This document shows, piece after piece, positions 27,694 to 35,995 of a DNA stretch of 64,000 nucleotides; position 1 is the stretch's first letter, and each line of letters begins with the position of its first letter. Below the pieces are notes generated by a model. It was given only the letters and a program-made list of their open reading frames with translations. It made no database searches and was not told the origin of the DNA. Where the stretch lies: positions 94,598-158,597 of the forward strand of contig NZ_JAGGPN010000019.1 of the NCBI RefSeq assembly GCF_018613795.1, written 5' to 3'. The DNA comes from Arthrobacter sp. ISL-65 (GTDB taxonomy: Bacteria; Actinomycetota; Actinomycetes; Actinomycetales; Micrococcaceae). A program made the position numbers and the translations under genes.

Positions 27694-29250
27694 GTGGGCC
27701 ACATCGGTCAGCAGTTTCCACAGGGAGCCCGCGCGGCTACGCGCGGGCTCTCGCCTTTTAACGTGGGTAAGCTCGAGACCATGCAGGAGACACAGCCGCC
27801 GCCCGATCGAAAGCTCGCGCGCCTGGTGGTGCCGAGCCGCAGCGACCGGCTCCTGCGCAATTTCACCGAGCTAATCGGCGGGCCCCTGGGCCAGCGGTCT
27901 GCCCCGGGGGTGGTCGCGCCCGGCTTCTTCACAGTGGAACGCGTGCTGATCATCCTGACCGTGCTCGCCGCCCTCGCTGCCATCGCCGTCAAGGACTACT
28001 GCCGGGTGAATGGCTGGGAGACGCCGTCGCAGTTCTACGCGACCTGCTATTCGGACTTCCCGGAGCTGTTCCGCAACCGGGGCCTGGGCGATGGAGCCTT
28101 TCCGTTTTTCACTCCGGATGTCCTTTTCGAGTATCCGGTCCTGATGGGCCTGATTGCCGGCATCACGGCCCGCCTGGTGCCGGGCGAGGGAGTCACCGAC
28201 TCCCGGATTCTCGGTTACTTCGATGTCAACGCGACCCTGATTGCCGCCGTCTGGATTGTCACCGTGCTGGCCACGGCCCGTATGGCCCGCCGACGGCCCT
28301 GGGACGCAGCCATGGTGGCCCTCGCACCGGGCATCGTCCTGGCCGGAGTGATCAACTGGGACATGTGGGCCGTGGCCATGCTGGCCCTCGGCATGTACTT
28401 CCTGTCCCGGGAGAAGCTGGTCCTGGCCGGCCTCCTGATCGGCCTGGGCACTGCCACCAAGCTCTATCCCGTCCTGGTTTTCGGCGCCATTTTCCTGCTG
28501 GCCCTGCGCACCGGGAAGATCCGTGCCTTCCTTATCCCGGCAGCATCTGCCGCCGCGGCGTGGCTCGCCGTCAATCTGCCCATTGCCGCGCGGGACCCGG
28601 CCGGCTGGAAGTACTTCTTCGAGTTCACGCAGGACCGTCCCGCCGGCTACAGCTCGCCTTGGTTTGCGTACAACCTGGTCGCCGGGCGGGTGCGCTGGAC
28701 GCTCCTCACTCCGGAGGCCATCAACACGCTGGCCCTCAACGTGTTCGTGCTGGCCTGCGTCCTCATTGCGGTCCTGGCGCTCACCGCCCCGCAGCGGCCA
28801 CGGATTGCGCAGCTGACCTTCCTGATCGTGGCGGCATTCATCCTCACCAACAAGGTCTACTCGCCCCAGTTCGTCCTTTGGCTGGTGCCGCTGCTGGCCC
28901 TCGCCCGGCCGAAGTGGCGGGATTTCCTGATCTGGCAAGGCATCGAGGGGCTGCACTGGGCGGCCATCTGGATGTATCTTGGCCAAGTGACCAGCGGCGG
29001 CGTCTCACAGCACAACATCGACATGCCGTACTACGTCCTGGCCGTCGCTGCCCATATGCTTGCAACTGCATATCTCATGCTGCGGGTCGCCTGGGACATC
29101 TGGGACCCCCGCTACGATCCCATCCGGCGGCACGCCATGGACGATCCACACGGCGGTCCCTTCGACAACGCCCCGGACAGCCTGCGGATCGACCTGCTCC
29201 GGCCCTCCGCGTCCCTGGTCCCGTGGCGGACGGTCGCCCGAGATGCCTGA
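27694..29250 (+). CDS. GT87-like polytopic membrane glycosyltransferase
   Basis: 518-aa membrane protein with about ten helices. The pattern suits DUF2029/GT87 polyprenol-dependent mannosyltransferases: an early large extracytoplasmic loop with FRNRGLGDGAFPFFTPDVLFEYPVL (split here across that segment), then TKLYPVLVFGA and NKVYSPQFVLWLVPL. Substrate unknown. GTG 27694 has AGGAGG five bases upstream, but a GC-rich hairpin lies inside the first 20 codons. An alternative start is ATG 27781. The 3' end overlaps the next gene's ATG. Confidence 0.8.
   Translation: MGHIGQQFPQGARAATRGLSPFNVGKLETMQETQPPPDRKLARLVVPSRSDRLLRNFTELIGGPLGQRSAPGVVAPGFFTVERVLIILTVLAALAAIAVKDYCRVNGWETPSQFYATCYSDFPELFRNRGLGDGAFPFFTPDVLFEYPVLMGLIAGITARLVPGEGVTDSRILGYFDVNATLIAAVWIVTVLATARMARRRPWDAAMVALAPGIVLAGVINWDMWAVAMLALGMYFLSREKLVLAGLLIGLGTATKLYPVLVFGAIFLLALRTGKIRAFLIPAASAAAAWLAVNLPIAARDPAGWKYFFEFTQDRPAGYSSPWFAYNLVAGRVRWTLLTPEAINTLALNVFVLACVLIAVLALTAPQRPRIAQLTFLIVAAFILTNKVYSPQFVLWLVPLLALARPKWRDFLIWQGIEGLHWAAIWMYLGQVTSGGVSQHNIDMPYYVLAVAAHMLATAYLMLRVAWDIWDPRYDPIRRHAMDDPHGGPFDNAPDSLRIDLLRPSASLVPWRTVARDA
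27725..27750 (+). terminator. GC hairpin at the GT87 gene 5' end
   Basis: GAGCCCGCGCG, loop GCTA, CGCGCGGGCTC, followed by TCGCCTTTTAA. It looks like a terminator for the upstream small gene, or an attenuator in the N-terminal coding region, depending on the true start. Confidence 0.55.
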
Positions 29251-30682
29251 CGTCGCCGTCGTTGGTTCCGGACCTAATGGCCTCGCCGCCGCCGTCGTCA
29301 TGGCGCGGGCGGGACTCAAGGTGCACGTATATGAGGCCGCGGACCAGCTCGGCGGGGGATCCCGGACGTCCCAAGTCATTGAGGAGAGGCACTGGCACGA
29401 TGTCTGCTCGGCCGTTCACCCCATGGCACTGGCCTCGCCCTTTTTCCGGGCGTTCGAACTGCCGCGGCGGGTGGACCTTCAGCTTCCGCCGGTGCAGTTT
29501 GGGTCCCCGCTGGACGGTGGCAGGTCGGCCCTGGCGTACCGGTCGCTCGACCGGACCGCCGACGAGCTGGGCCGGGACGGCCGGGCCTACCGCAGGCTCA
29601 TCGCTCCGCTGGTGCGGCACATTGACGGCATTGTACAAACCACGTCGGACCAGTTGCTGAGGGTTCCCGGCCACCCGCTGGCCGCCGCCGTCCTGGGACT
29701 GCGGACCCTTGAGCAGGGATCGCCGACGTGGAATTTACGGTTCCGGGAGGATAGGGCACCTGCCCTGGTCAGCGGTGTGGCCGCCCACGTCGTGGGGCGC
29801 CTGCCGTCACTGTCCGGGGCGGGGGCCGGCTTATTGCTCAACGCTTTGGCGCACAGCGGGGGCTGGCCCATCCCGGTGGGCGGATCGTCTGCGATCGCCG
29901 AAGCGATGGCCACGGACGTCGAGGCCCATGGGGGCGTGCTGCAGACGGGTTTCCGCGTCACGTCGCTGGCGGAGCTGGAACCGGCGAAAGCAGTGCTGCT
30001 GGACGTGGCGCCTCCTGCCCTCTCACGCATCGCAGGCAGCCGCCTGCCCGCCTCCTACCGGCGCGCGCTGGAGTCCTTCCGGTTCGGCAACGGCGCGTGC
30101 AAGGTGGACTTCATTCTGTCCGGGCCCGTGCCGTGGACCGCTGCAGGATTGGCAGGGGCCGGAACGGTGCACGTGGGCGGCACACGGGCGGAGATGACCG
30201 AAGCGGAGAACGCCGTGTCCCAGGGCCGGCACCCGGAGCGGCCCTACGTCCTGGTCTCGCAGCCATCCGTGGTTGACCCAAGCCGCGCGCCGGAGGGCAG
30301 GCACATCCTCTGGACCTACTGCCATGTGCCAGCGGGGTCCACGGTGGACATGGGCCAGGCCGTCATGGACCAGCTGGAGCGCTTCGCACCCGGGTTCCGT
30401 GACCTGGTGGTGCGGCACAAGGTCACGACGGCGGCCGAACTGGCCGCCTACAACGAGAACTACGTGGGCGGCGACTTCAGCGCCGGCCTCCTGGACCCCC
30501 GCGGCCTGATCCAGCGGCCGGTCGTCTCCCCCGTTCCATGGCGAACTCCCGCGCGTGGTGTATATCTGTGCTCCTCCTCGACGCCGCCCGGACCCGGCGT
30601 CACCGGCATGTCCGGGTTCCACGCGGCGAAACACGCGCTCAAGGACATATTTGGATTGGACGTCCCGGTCCTCGGCGTGTAG
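29243..30682 (+). CDS. FAD-dependent oxidoreductase, phytoene-desaturase-like
   Basis: 479-aa flavoprotein. The N-terminal dinucleotide fold is VAVVGSGPNGLAAAVVMARAG, followed by the GG-doublet ADQLGGGSRTSQV. The C-terminal FAD motif is GVYLCSSSTPPGPGVTGM, as in phytoene dehydrogenase/CrtI-like and NAD(P)/FAD-dependent oxidoreductases. No carotenoid genes are nearby, so I do not assign a substrate. ATG 29243 lies within the end of the GT87 gene, giving tight coupling. Confidence 0.87.
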   Translation: MPDVAVVGSGPNGLAAAVVMARAGLKVHVYEAADQLGGGSRTSQVIEERHWHDVCSAVHPMALASPFFRAFELPRRVDLQLPPVQFGSPLDGGRSALAYRSLDRTADELGRDGRAYRRLIAPLVRHIDGIVQTTSDQLLRVPGHPLAAAVLGLRTLEQGSPTWNLRFREDRAPALVSGVAAHVVGRLPSLSGAGAGLLLNALAHSGGWPIPVGGSSAIAEAMATDVEAHGGVLQTGFRVTSLAELEPAKAVLLDVAPPALSRIAGSRLPASYRRALESFRFGNGACKVDFILSGPVPWTAAGLAGAGTVHVGGTRAEMTEAENAVSQGRHPERPYVLVSQPSVVDPSRAPEGRHILWTYCHVPAGSTVDMGQAVMDQLERFAPGFRDLVVRHKVTTAAELAAYNENYVGGDFSAGLLDPRGLIQRPVVSPVPWRTPARGVYLCSSSTPPGPGVTGMSGFHAAKHALKDIFGLDVPVLGV

Positions 30683-30840
30683 CCGGCGCTCCTCCCTTGG
30701 GCGCGAACGGAGACTTGAGCCCCGCTGACAGCGGGCGCACGGGGCCGCAAATGACCGTGTTCATGCGCTGAAGCGGGGCGGGGTTGCGGCGCAACTGTGG
30801 CGTGGCTGGCACGGGGCAGCCGCCGGGGGATAATAACGCA

Positions 30841-32826
30841 GTGGGGAACACTAAAAAACTTGCACTTGTCCTTGCCGGTCTCATACTCAGCGGCTCACTG
30901 GTGGCCTGCGACGACGGCCGCGGCGGCGCGGAAGCCGCGGCGAAGCAACTGGCCTCCGCCGTCGCCGGCCTCGACCTCCGCCCGGTTGCCTTTGACGGCC
31001 GCGACTCAGCAGTGGCCAACGACCAGCTCAACCAGGTCTTCAAGGCGCTGGCGCCGGCCAAGCCCTCCGTCGAAGCGGGCGAGCTGGCGCTCGACGGGGA
31101 CACCGCCCGGATCCCGCTGAACTACAGCTGGAAGATTTCCACCGGCGAGTGGAAGTACACCGTCTCGGCCGACCTGCGGAAATCCGGCGACAAGTGGCTT
31201 ACTGTCTGGTCGCCCGGGCTACTGGTCCCGAACCTGGCCGAAGGGGAGATTCTCAGCAAGGCCACCCAATCGTCCCCGCGCGCCGACATTCTCGGTGCCG
31301 GCAACCAGAAGCTCGTTACGCTGCGCGCTGTGATTAAAGTTGGCATCGACAAGCCCCAGCTGCGCGGCGCCGATGCCGCAGATTCAGCCACCAAGCTCGC
31401 CAAGCTGGTGGGCGTGGATTCCGCGGGCTACGTGCAGCAGGTGGCGGCATCCGGTGCGGAAGCGTTCGTTCCGGCCATCACCCTGCGCAACACCAGCGAC
31501 CGCGCCGTGACCGACGCAGAGATCGAGGCCATCCCCGGTGGGCGGGCCATCCCGGACGAACTGCCGCTGGCACCGACGCGGAACTTCGCCCGGGCTGTCC
31601 TTGGCACAGTGGGCGAAGCCAGCGCAGAGCAGATTGAAAAGTCCAACGGCACCCTGACCGCCGGTGACGTCATCGGCACCGGCGGACTCCAGCAGCAGTA
31701 CGACGCCCAGCTCCGCGGCACGGACGGCACCGTCGTCCGTGTGCAGCGCGCCGATCTGACCCGGGAAGAGATTCAGGCCGCCCCCACGGACCCGCGGCGC
31801 ACCGTCTTTGAGGTGCAGGGTGTTCCCGGCACGCCGTTGCAGACAACCCTCGACACGAAGCTGCAGCAGCTCGCCGAGGACACCCTTGCCGACATCAAGC
31901 CGGCGTCCGCCATCGTGGCGCTCCGGCCGTCCACGGGGGCGGTTCTGGCCGCCGCGTCCGGACCCGGAAGCAACGGCTACAACACCGCCATGCTCGGCCA
32001 GTACGCGCCGGGATCCACCTTTAAGGTGGTGGACTCCCTCGCCATGATCCGCAACGGAGCCACCCCCGATTCCACTGTCGAATGCACGCCCACGCTCACC
32101 GTCGACGGCAGGAAATTCAAGAACGCCGAGGGCTATCCCAAGGACTCCCTCGGATCCGTGACCCTGCGTGACGCCTTCGCCCACTCCTGCAACACCGCCT
32201 TCATTGCCGCCCGGGACAAGGTCACCCAGGCCCAGCTGGAATCGGCCGCCACCTCCCTCGGGGTAGCAGTGGAGGCGCCGAAGCTGGGCGCCGAGGCGTT
32301 TCTTGGCTCCGTTCCCGGGGAGGCCGAAGGGACCGAACATGCGGCAGCCATGATCGGCCAGGGCCGGGTGCTGATGTCCCCGCTGTCAGCAGCCGTGATG
32401 GCAGGCTCGGTGGCGAAGGGCTCGCCCGTGTCCCCGGTCCTGGTGCAGGAGACGGCTCCCGCAACGTCATCGGCCAGCCCGGCGCCGACGGCGGAAGGTT
32501 CCGCCCCGTCGTCGACCGTCACAGCGGAAGCCCCAGCCAAGACTGCCCAGACACCCGTCACCAAAGCGGAGGCCGCGGCCCTCTCAGACATGATGCGTGC
32601 AGTGGTGACCTCCGGCCACGCCGGATTCCTGGCCGACGTGCCCGGCGAACCCGTGGGTGCCAAAACGGGAACCGCCGAGTTCGGCAACGCCAACCCGCCC
32701 AAGACCCACGCCTGGATCATCGCCGTGCACGGGGACCTGGCGGTTGCCGTGTTCGTTGAGGACGGCGGGCTCGGCGCCACCACCTCCGGCCCGCTGCTGA
32801 AGAAGTTCCTGACGGCCGCCGGCTAA
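30841..32826 (+). CDS. Penicillin-binding transpeptidase, lipoprotein type
   Basis: 661-aa class B-like transpeptidase. The GTG 30841 start gives a lipoprotein signal with lipobox LVAC (Cys23). An NTF2-like N-terminal domain (MecA_N type, about 30-140) precedes the dimerisation region. Catalytic motifs are STFK at 392-395 (Ser392 nucleophile), SCN at 449-451 and KTGT at 608-611, all intact. An Ala/Ser/Thr/Pro linker lies before KTGT. It acts outside the membrane to crosslink peptidoglycan. No FtsW/RodA partner is adjacent. Beta-lactam response cannot be inferred. Confidence 0.92.
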   Translation: MGNTKKLALVLAGLILSGSLVACDDGRGGAEAAAKQLASAVAGLDLRPVAFDGRDSAVANDQLNQVFKALAPAKPSVEAGELALDGDTARIPLNYSWKISTGEWKYTVSADLRKSGDKWLTVWSPGLLVPNLAEGEILSKATQSSPRADILGAGNQKLVTLRAVIKVGIDKPQLRGADAADSATKLAKLVGVDSAGYVQQVAASGAEAFVPAITLRNTSDRAVTDAEIEAIPGGRAIPDELPLAPTRNFARAVLGTVGEASAEQIEKSNGTLTAGDVIGTGGLQQQYDAQLRGTDGTVVRVQRADLTREEIQAAPTDPRRTVFEVQGVPGTPLQTTLDTKLQQLAEDTLADIKPASAIVALRPSTGAVLAAASGPGSNGYNTAMLGQYAPGSTFKVVDSLAMIRNGATPDSTVECTPTLTVDGRKFKNAEGYPKDSLGSVTLRDAFAHSCNTAFIAARDKVTQAQLESAATSLGVAVEAPKLGAEAFLGSVPGEAEGTEHAAAMIGQGRVLMSPLSAAVMAGSVAKGSPVSPVLVQETAPATSSASPAPTAEGSAPSSTVTAEAPAKTAQTPVTKAEAAALSDMMRAVVTSGHAGFLADVPGEPVGAKTGTAEFGNANPPKTHAWIIAVHGDLAVAVFVEDGGLGATTSGPLLKKFLTAAG

Positions 32827-32868
32827 CGCATCGCGCTGACGCCCGGCACGCTCCCACCCATCACGCTC

Positions 32869-32930
32869 GAGTTTTGTCCACTTGTCGCGACTTGAGGGCG
32901 CATGTGGGGACGATAGCTGTACAAAAACTC
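32869..32930. repeat. Palindrome-ended intergenic repeat
   Basis: 62 bp between the transpeptidase and ABC-F genes with near-inverted ends, GAGTTTTGT and ACAAAAACTC. The interior holds further short complementary segments (TGTCGCGACTTGAGGG). It resembles the dispersed intergenic palindromes common in Arthrobacter; family membership is from memory, and only one copy is in this window. Confidence 0.45.
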
Positions 32931-32959
32931 CGTCGGGCGGGGCATGGGAGAATTGCCCG

Positions 32960-34642
32960 GTGGCCCATATTGACGTTTCCGGCATTGACTACTTCCTCTC
33001 CGATGGCACCCAGCTGCTCAACGGGGTGACCTTCAAGGTCCCGGATGGCACCAAGACGGCGCTCATCGGACCCAACGGAACGGGCAAAACCACCCTGTTC
33101 CGCATCATCGCCGGTGACCTGACACCGGATGAAGGTGTAATCGGCCGCTCCGGAAACATGGGCATCATGCGGCAGTTTGTGGGGCAGGTCCGGGACGACT
33201 CCACGGTCCGCGACCTCCTCGTATCCGCCGCACCTCCGGCGCTGGCGGACGCGGCCCGCGCCGTGGATGAGGCCGAGCTCGCCATGATGGAGCACGACGA
33301 CGAGCCCACCCAGATGCGGTACGCCCAGGCGATCGTGGACTGGGGAGACGCCGGCGGGTACGACGTCGAGACGGTCTGGGACGAGGTGTGCATGGCCGCT
33401 CTGGGCCTTCCCTTTGACCGCGCCCAGCACCGCCGCGCTTCCACGCTGTCCGGCGGCGAGCAGAAGCGGCTGGTGCTGGAGGCGCTCTTCGCCGGTCCCG
33501 ACGAACTCCTGCTCCTCGACGAACCGGACAACTACCTCGACGTCCCTGGCAAGCGCTGGCTCGAGGACAAGCTCAACGAATCGAAGAAAACCGTCTTCTT
33601 CATCAGCCACGACCGGGAGCTGCTGAACAACGCCGCCGGCCGCATCGTCACGCTCGAGCCGGGCATCAACGGGGCCGGAGCGTGGATCCATGGCGGCGGC
33701 TTCGGGTCTTACGTCGAGGCACGGGCGGACCGTAACGCGCGCTTCGAGGAGCTGCGCAAGCGCTGGGACGAGGAGCACGCGAAGCTCAAGGAACTCGTCA
33801 ACATGTACAAGAACAAGGCAGCCTTCCGCTCGGACATGGCCAACCGCTACCACGCAGCCCAGACCCGGCTGGCCAAGTTCCTTGAGGTCGGGCCGCCGGA
33901 AGCCCTGCCGATCGAGCAGAACGTCCAGATGCGGCTCAAGGGCGGCCGCACCGCCAAACGCGCCATCGTGGCCGAAAAGCTGGAGCTGACCGACCTCATG
34001 AAGGCCTTCTCTACCGAGATCTGGTTCGGGGACCGGGTGGGCGTGCTGGGCTCGAACGGCTCCGGCAAGTCGCACTTCCTGCGGCTGCTCGCCACCGGCG
34101 GCACCGATCCGGAGCGGGAACATCTCCCGGTGTCCGACGTCGAAATCGCCGAAGTGCCCCACGAGGGCACCGTGAAGCTTGGCGCCCGTATCCGTCCCGG
34201 GTTCTTCGCGCAGACCCACGTCCGGCCCGACCTGATGAACCGCACCCTGCTCGAAATCCTGCACCGCGGGGACGAGCACCGCTCCGGGCTCGGCCGTGAA
34301 GCCGCCGCCGGGGCGCTCGACGGCTATGGCCTTGCAGGACAGTCGGAGCAAAAGTACGAGTCGCTCTCCGGCGGTCAGCAGGCACGGTTCCAGATCCTGC
34401 TGCTGCAGCTTTCCGGTGCCACGCTGCTCCTGCTGGATGAGCCCACCGACAACCTCGACCTGCACTCGGCCGAGGCGCTGGAGCGGGCCATCGACCACTT
34501 CGAGGGCACAGTCCTGGCCGTCACCCACGACCGCTGGTTCGCCCGCACCTTCGACCGCTTCCTGGTCTTCGGCTCCGACGGCAAGGTGTACGAGTCCGCC
34601 GAACCCGTCTGGGACGAAAAGCGAGTGGAGCGCGCCCGCTGA
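32960..34642 (+). CDS. ABC-F family ATPase
   Basis: 560-aa soluble protein with two ABC domains and no membrane part. The first Walker A GPNGTGKTT is at 37-45, with signature LSGGEQKRL. A charged linker around residues 240-300 precedes the second Walker A GSNGSGKS and signature LSGGQQARF. ABC-F proteins act on the ribosome (translation factors or antibiotic target protection); which applies cannot be read here. The GTG 32960 gives VAHIDVSGIDYFL. The longer frame to 32882 crosses an intergenic repeat. Confidence 0.92.
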   Translation: MAHIDVSGIDYFLSDGTQLLNGVTFKVPDGTKTALIGPNGTGKTTLFRIIAGDLTPDEGVIGRSGNMGIMRQFVGQVRDDSTVRDLLVSAAPPALADAARAVDEAELAMMEHDDEPTQMRYAQAIVDWGDAGGYDVETVWDEVCMAALGLPFDRAQHRRASTLSGGEQKRLVLEALFAGPDELLLLDEPDNYLDVPGKRWLEDKLNESKKTVFFISHDRELLNNAAGRIVTLEPGINGAGAWIHGGGFGSYVEARADRNARFEELRKRWDEEHAKLKELVNMYKNKAAFRSDMANRYHAAQTRLAKFLEVGPPEALPIEQNVQMRLKGGRTAKRAIVAEKLELTDLMKAFSTEIWFGDRVGVLGSNGSGKSHFLRLLATGGTDPEREHLPVSDVEIAEVPHEGTVKLGARIRPGFFAQTHVRPDLMNRTLLEILHRGDEHRSGLGREAAAGALDGYGLAGQSEQKYESLSGGQQARFQILLLQLSGATLLLLDEPTDNLDLHSAEALERAIDHFEGTVLAVTHDRWFARTFDRFLVFGSDGKVYESAEPVWDEKRVERAR

Positions 34643-34654
34643 TTGAGCCGGTCG

Positions 34655-34701
34655 GTGGTTGATCTGTCGAGATAAGGTTTCGACAAGCTCAACCAGCCGG
34701 G
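34655..34701. repeat. REP-like intergenic repeat
   Basis: GGTTGATCTGTCGAGATAAG followed by GTTTCGACAAGCTCAACCAG forms an imperfect inverted repeat. The right arm is a sequence I recall as frequent between Arthrobacter genes. It may help terminate the ABC-F transcript. Confidence 0.5.
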
Positions 34702-34735
34702 CAGGCTCCACCGGCGGCGGCACTAGAGTTGTCGA

Positions 34736-35932
34736 ATGACCTCAACCCAGCAGCTTGCCGGCCGGCAGGTCTCCGCCGCCGCCCTGGCCACGTTCATTAT
34801 TTTCGGCGCGAACGGCCTGGTCTTTGCGAGCTGGGCAGCCCGCATTCCGGCTGTCACGGAGATCCTGGGGATCTCGTCCGGGCAGATGGGAACGCTGTTG
34901 CTGTGCACCGCCGTAGGCTCGCTGATCGCGCTTCCCACCGCCGGACACGTCATCACCCGCATCGGCACCGCCAACACTGTCCGGGCCAGCGGCTTCCTTG
35001 CCGCGCTGGCGGGTGTGGGAATCGCTGCGTCGCTGCTCGCCGAGTCGGTGCCCGGCACCGCCGCTTCGCTCTTCTTCTTCGGCATCGGGATCGGGTTGTG
35101 GGATGTGTCCCAGAATGTTGAGGGGGCCGACGTCGAGCACCGGCTCCGCAAGACCGTGATGCCCAAGTTCCATGCGGCCTTCAGCGGCGGCGCCTTCGTG
35201 GGCGCCCTGATCGGGGCAGGCCTGTCCGGTCTGGGTGTGGGCCTTCCCCAGCACCTGCTGGTCATCGCCGCCTCGGTGGCGGTGCTGACGTTCGTGGTCC
35301 CCCGCTACTTCCTCCCCCACACCGCTCCCGAACAACCCGCCGACGGCGAAGCCAAGGCGGCCCGCGGACCCTCGGCGTGGCGGGACGGCCGCACCCTGCT
35401 GATAGGCGTGGTGGTCCTCGGTGCCACCCTGACCGAGGGTGCGGGCAACGACTGGATCGCGAAGGCGGCCGTGGACGGTCTGGGAACCTCCGAGTCGACC
35501 GGCGCCCTCCTTTTCGCACTCTTCGTGCTGGCCATGACCGCCATGCGCTTCTTTGGCGGCACTGTCATCGACAAGTACGGCCGGGTGGCAGTGCTCCGGG
35601 GAAGCATGGCTGCCGCCGCGGCCGGCCTAAGCCTGTTCGTGTTCGCTGGGAACCTCTGGCTGGCTGCTGTTGGCGCAGCGCTGTGGGGAGTGGGGGCTGC
35701 CTTGGCGTTCCCGATGGGAATGTCGGCAGCGGCGGATGATCCGCGGCACGCGGCGGCCAGGGTGTCGGTGGTTTCCACCATCGGCTACGTCGCCTTCCTG
35801 GCCGGTCCGCCGCTGCTGGGCTACCTGGGGGACCTGACCGGAATCCACCTGGCACTGCTGGCCATCGGTGTGCCCATCCTGGTCGCCCTGCTGCTCGCCG
35901 GCGCCGCCAAACCCCTTCCCGTCAGGGAATGA
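34736..35932 (+). CDS. MFS transporter
   Basis: 398-aa 12-helix major facilitator. It begins MTSTQQLAGRQVSAAALATF, and the first helix pair carries FIIFGANGLVFASWAARIP. It matches the YbjJ-like sugar or drug MFS subgroup in general layout; substrate unknown. The ATG is only a few bases from a CACTAGAGT promoter-like box, so the mRNA may be nearly leaderless. It stands alone between repeats and the PAP2 fusion gene. Confidence 0.88.
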   Translation: MTSTQQLAGRQVSAAALATFIIFGANGLVFASWAARIPAVTEILGISSGQMGTLLLCTAVGSLIALPTAGHVITRIGTANTVRASGFLAALAGVGIAASLLAESVPGTAASLFFFGIGIGLWDVSQNVEGADVEHRLRKTVMPKFHAAFSGGAFVGALIGAGLSGLGVGLPQHLLVIAASVAVLTFVVPRYFLPHTAPEQPADGEAKAARGPSAWRDGRTLLIGVVVLGATLTEGAGNDWIAKAAVDGLGTSESTGALLFALFVLAMTAMRFFGGTVIDKYGRVAVLRGSMAAAAAGLSLFVFAGNLWLAAVGAALWGVGAALAFPMGMSAAADDPRHAAARVSVVSTIGYVAFLAGPPLLGYLGDLTGIHLALLAIGVPILVALLLAGAAKPLPVRE

Positions 35933-35995
35933 TCGTCCGGGAAGAAATCTCCCGTAACGCGAACACACCCTTGTACCGGGCGGTAGGGTGGGGAA

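Noticed and set aside
32861..34723. 620-aa minus-strand open frame
   Set aside because: Antisense shadow of the ABC-F gene.
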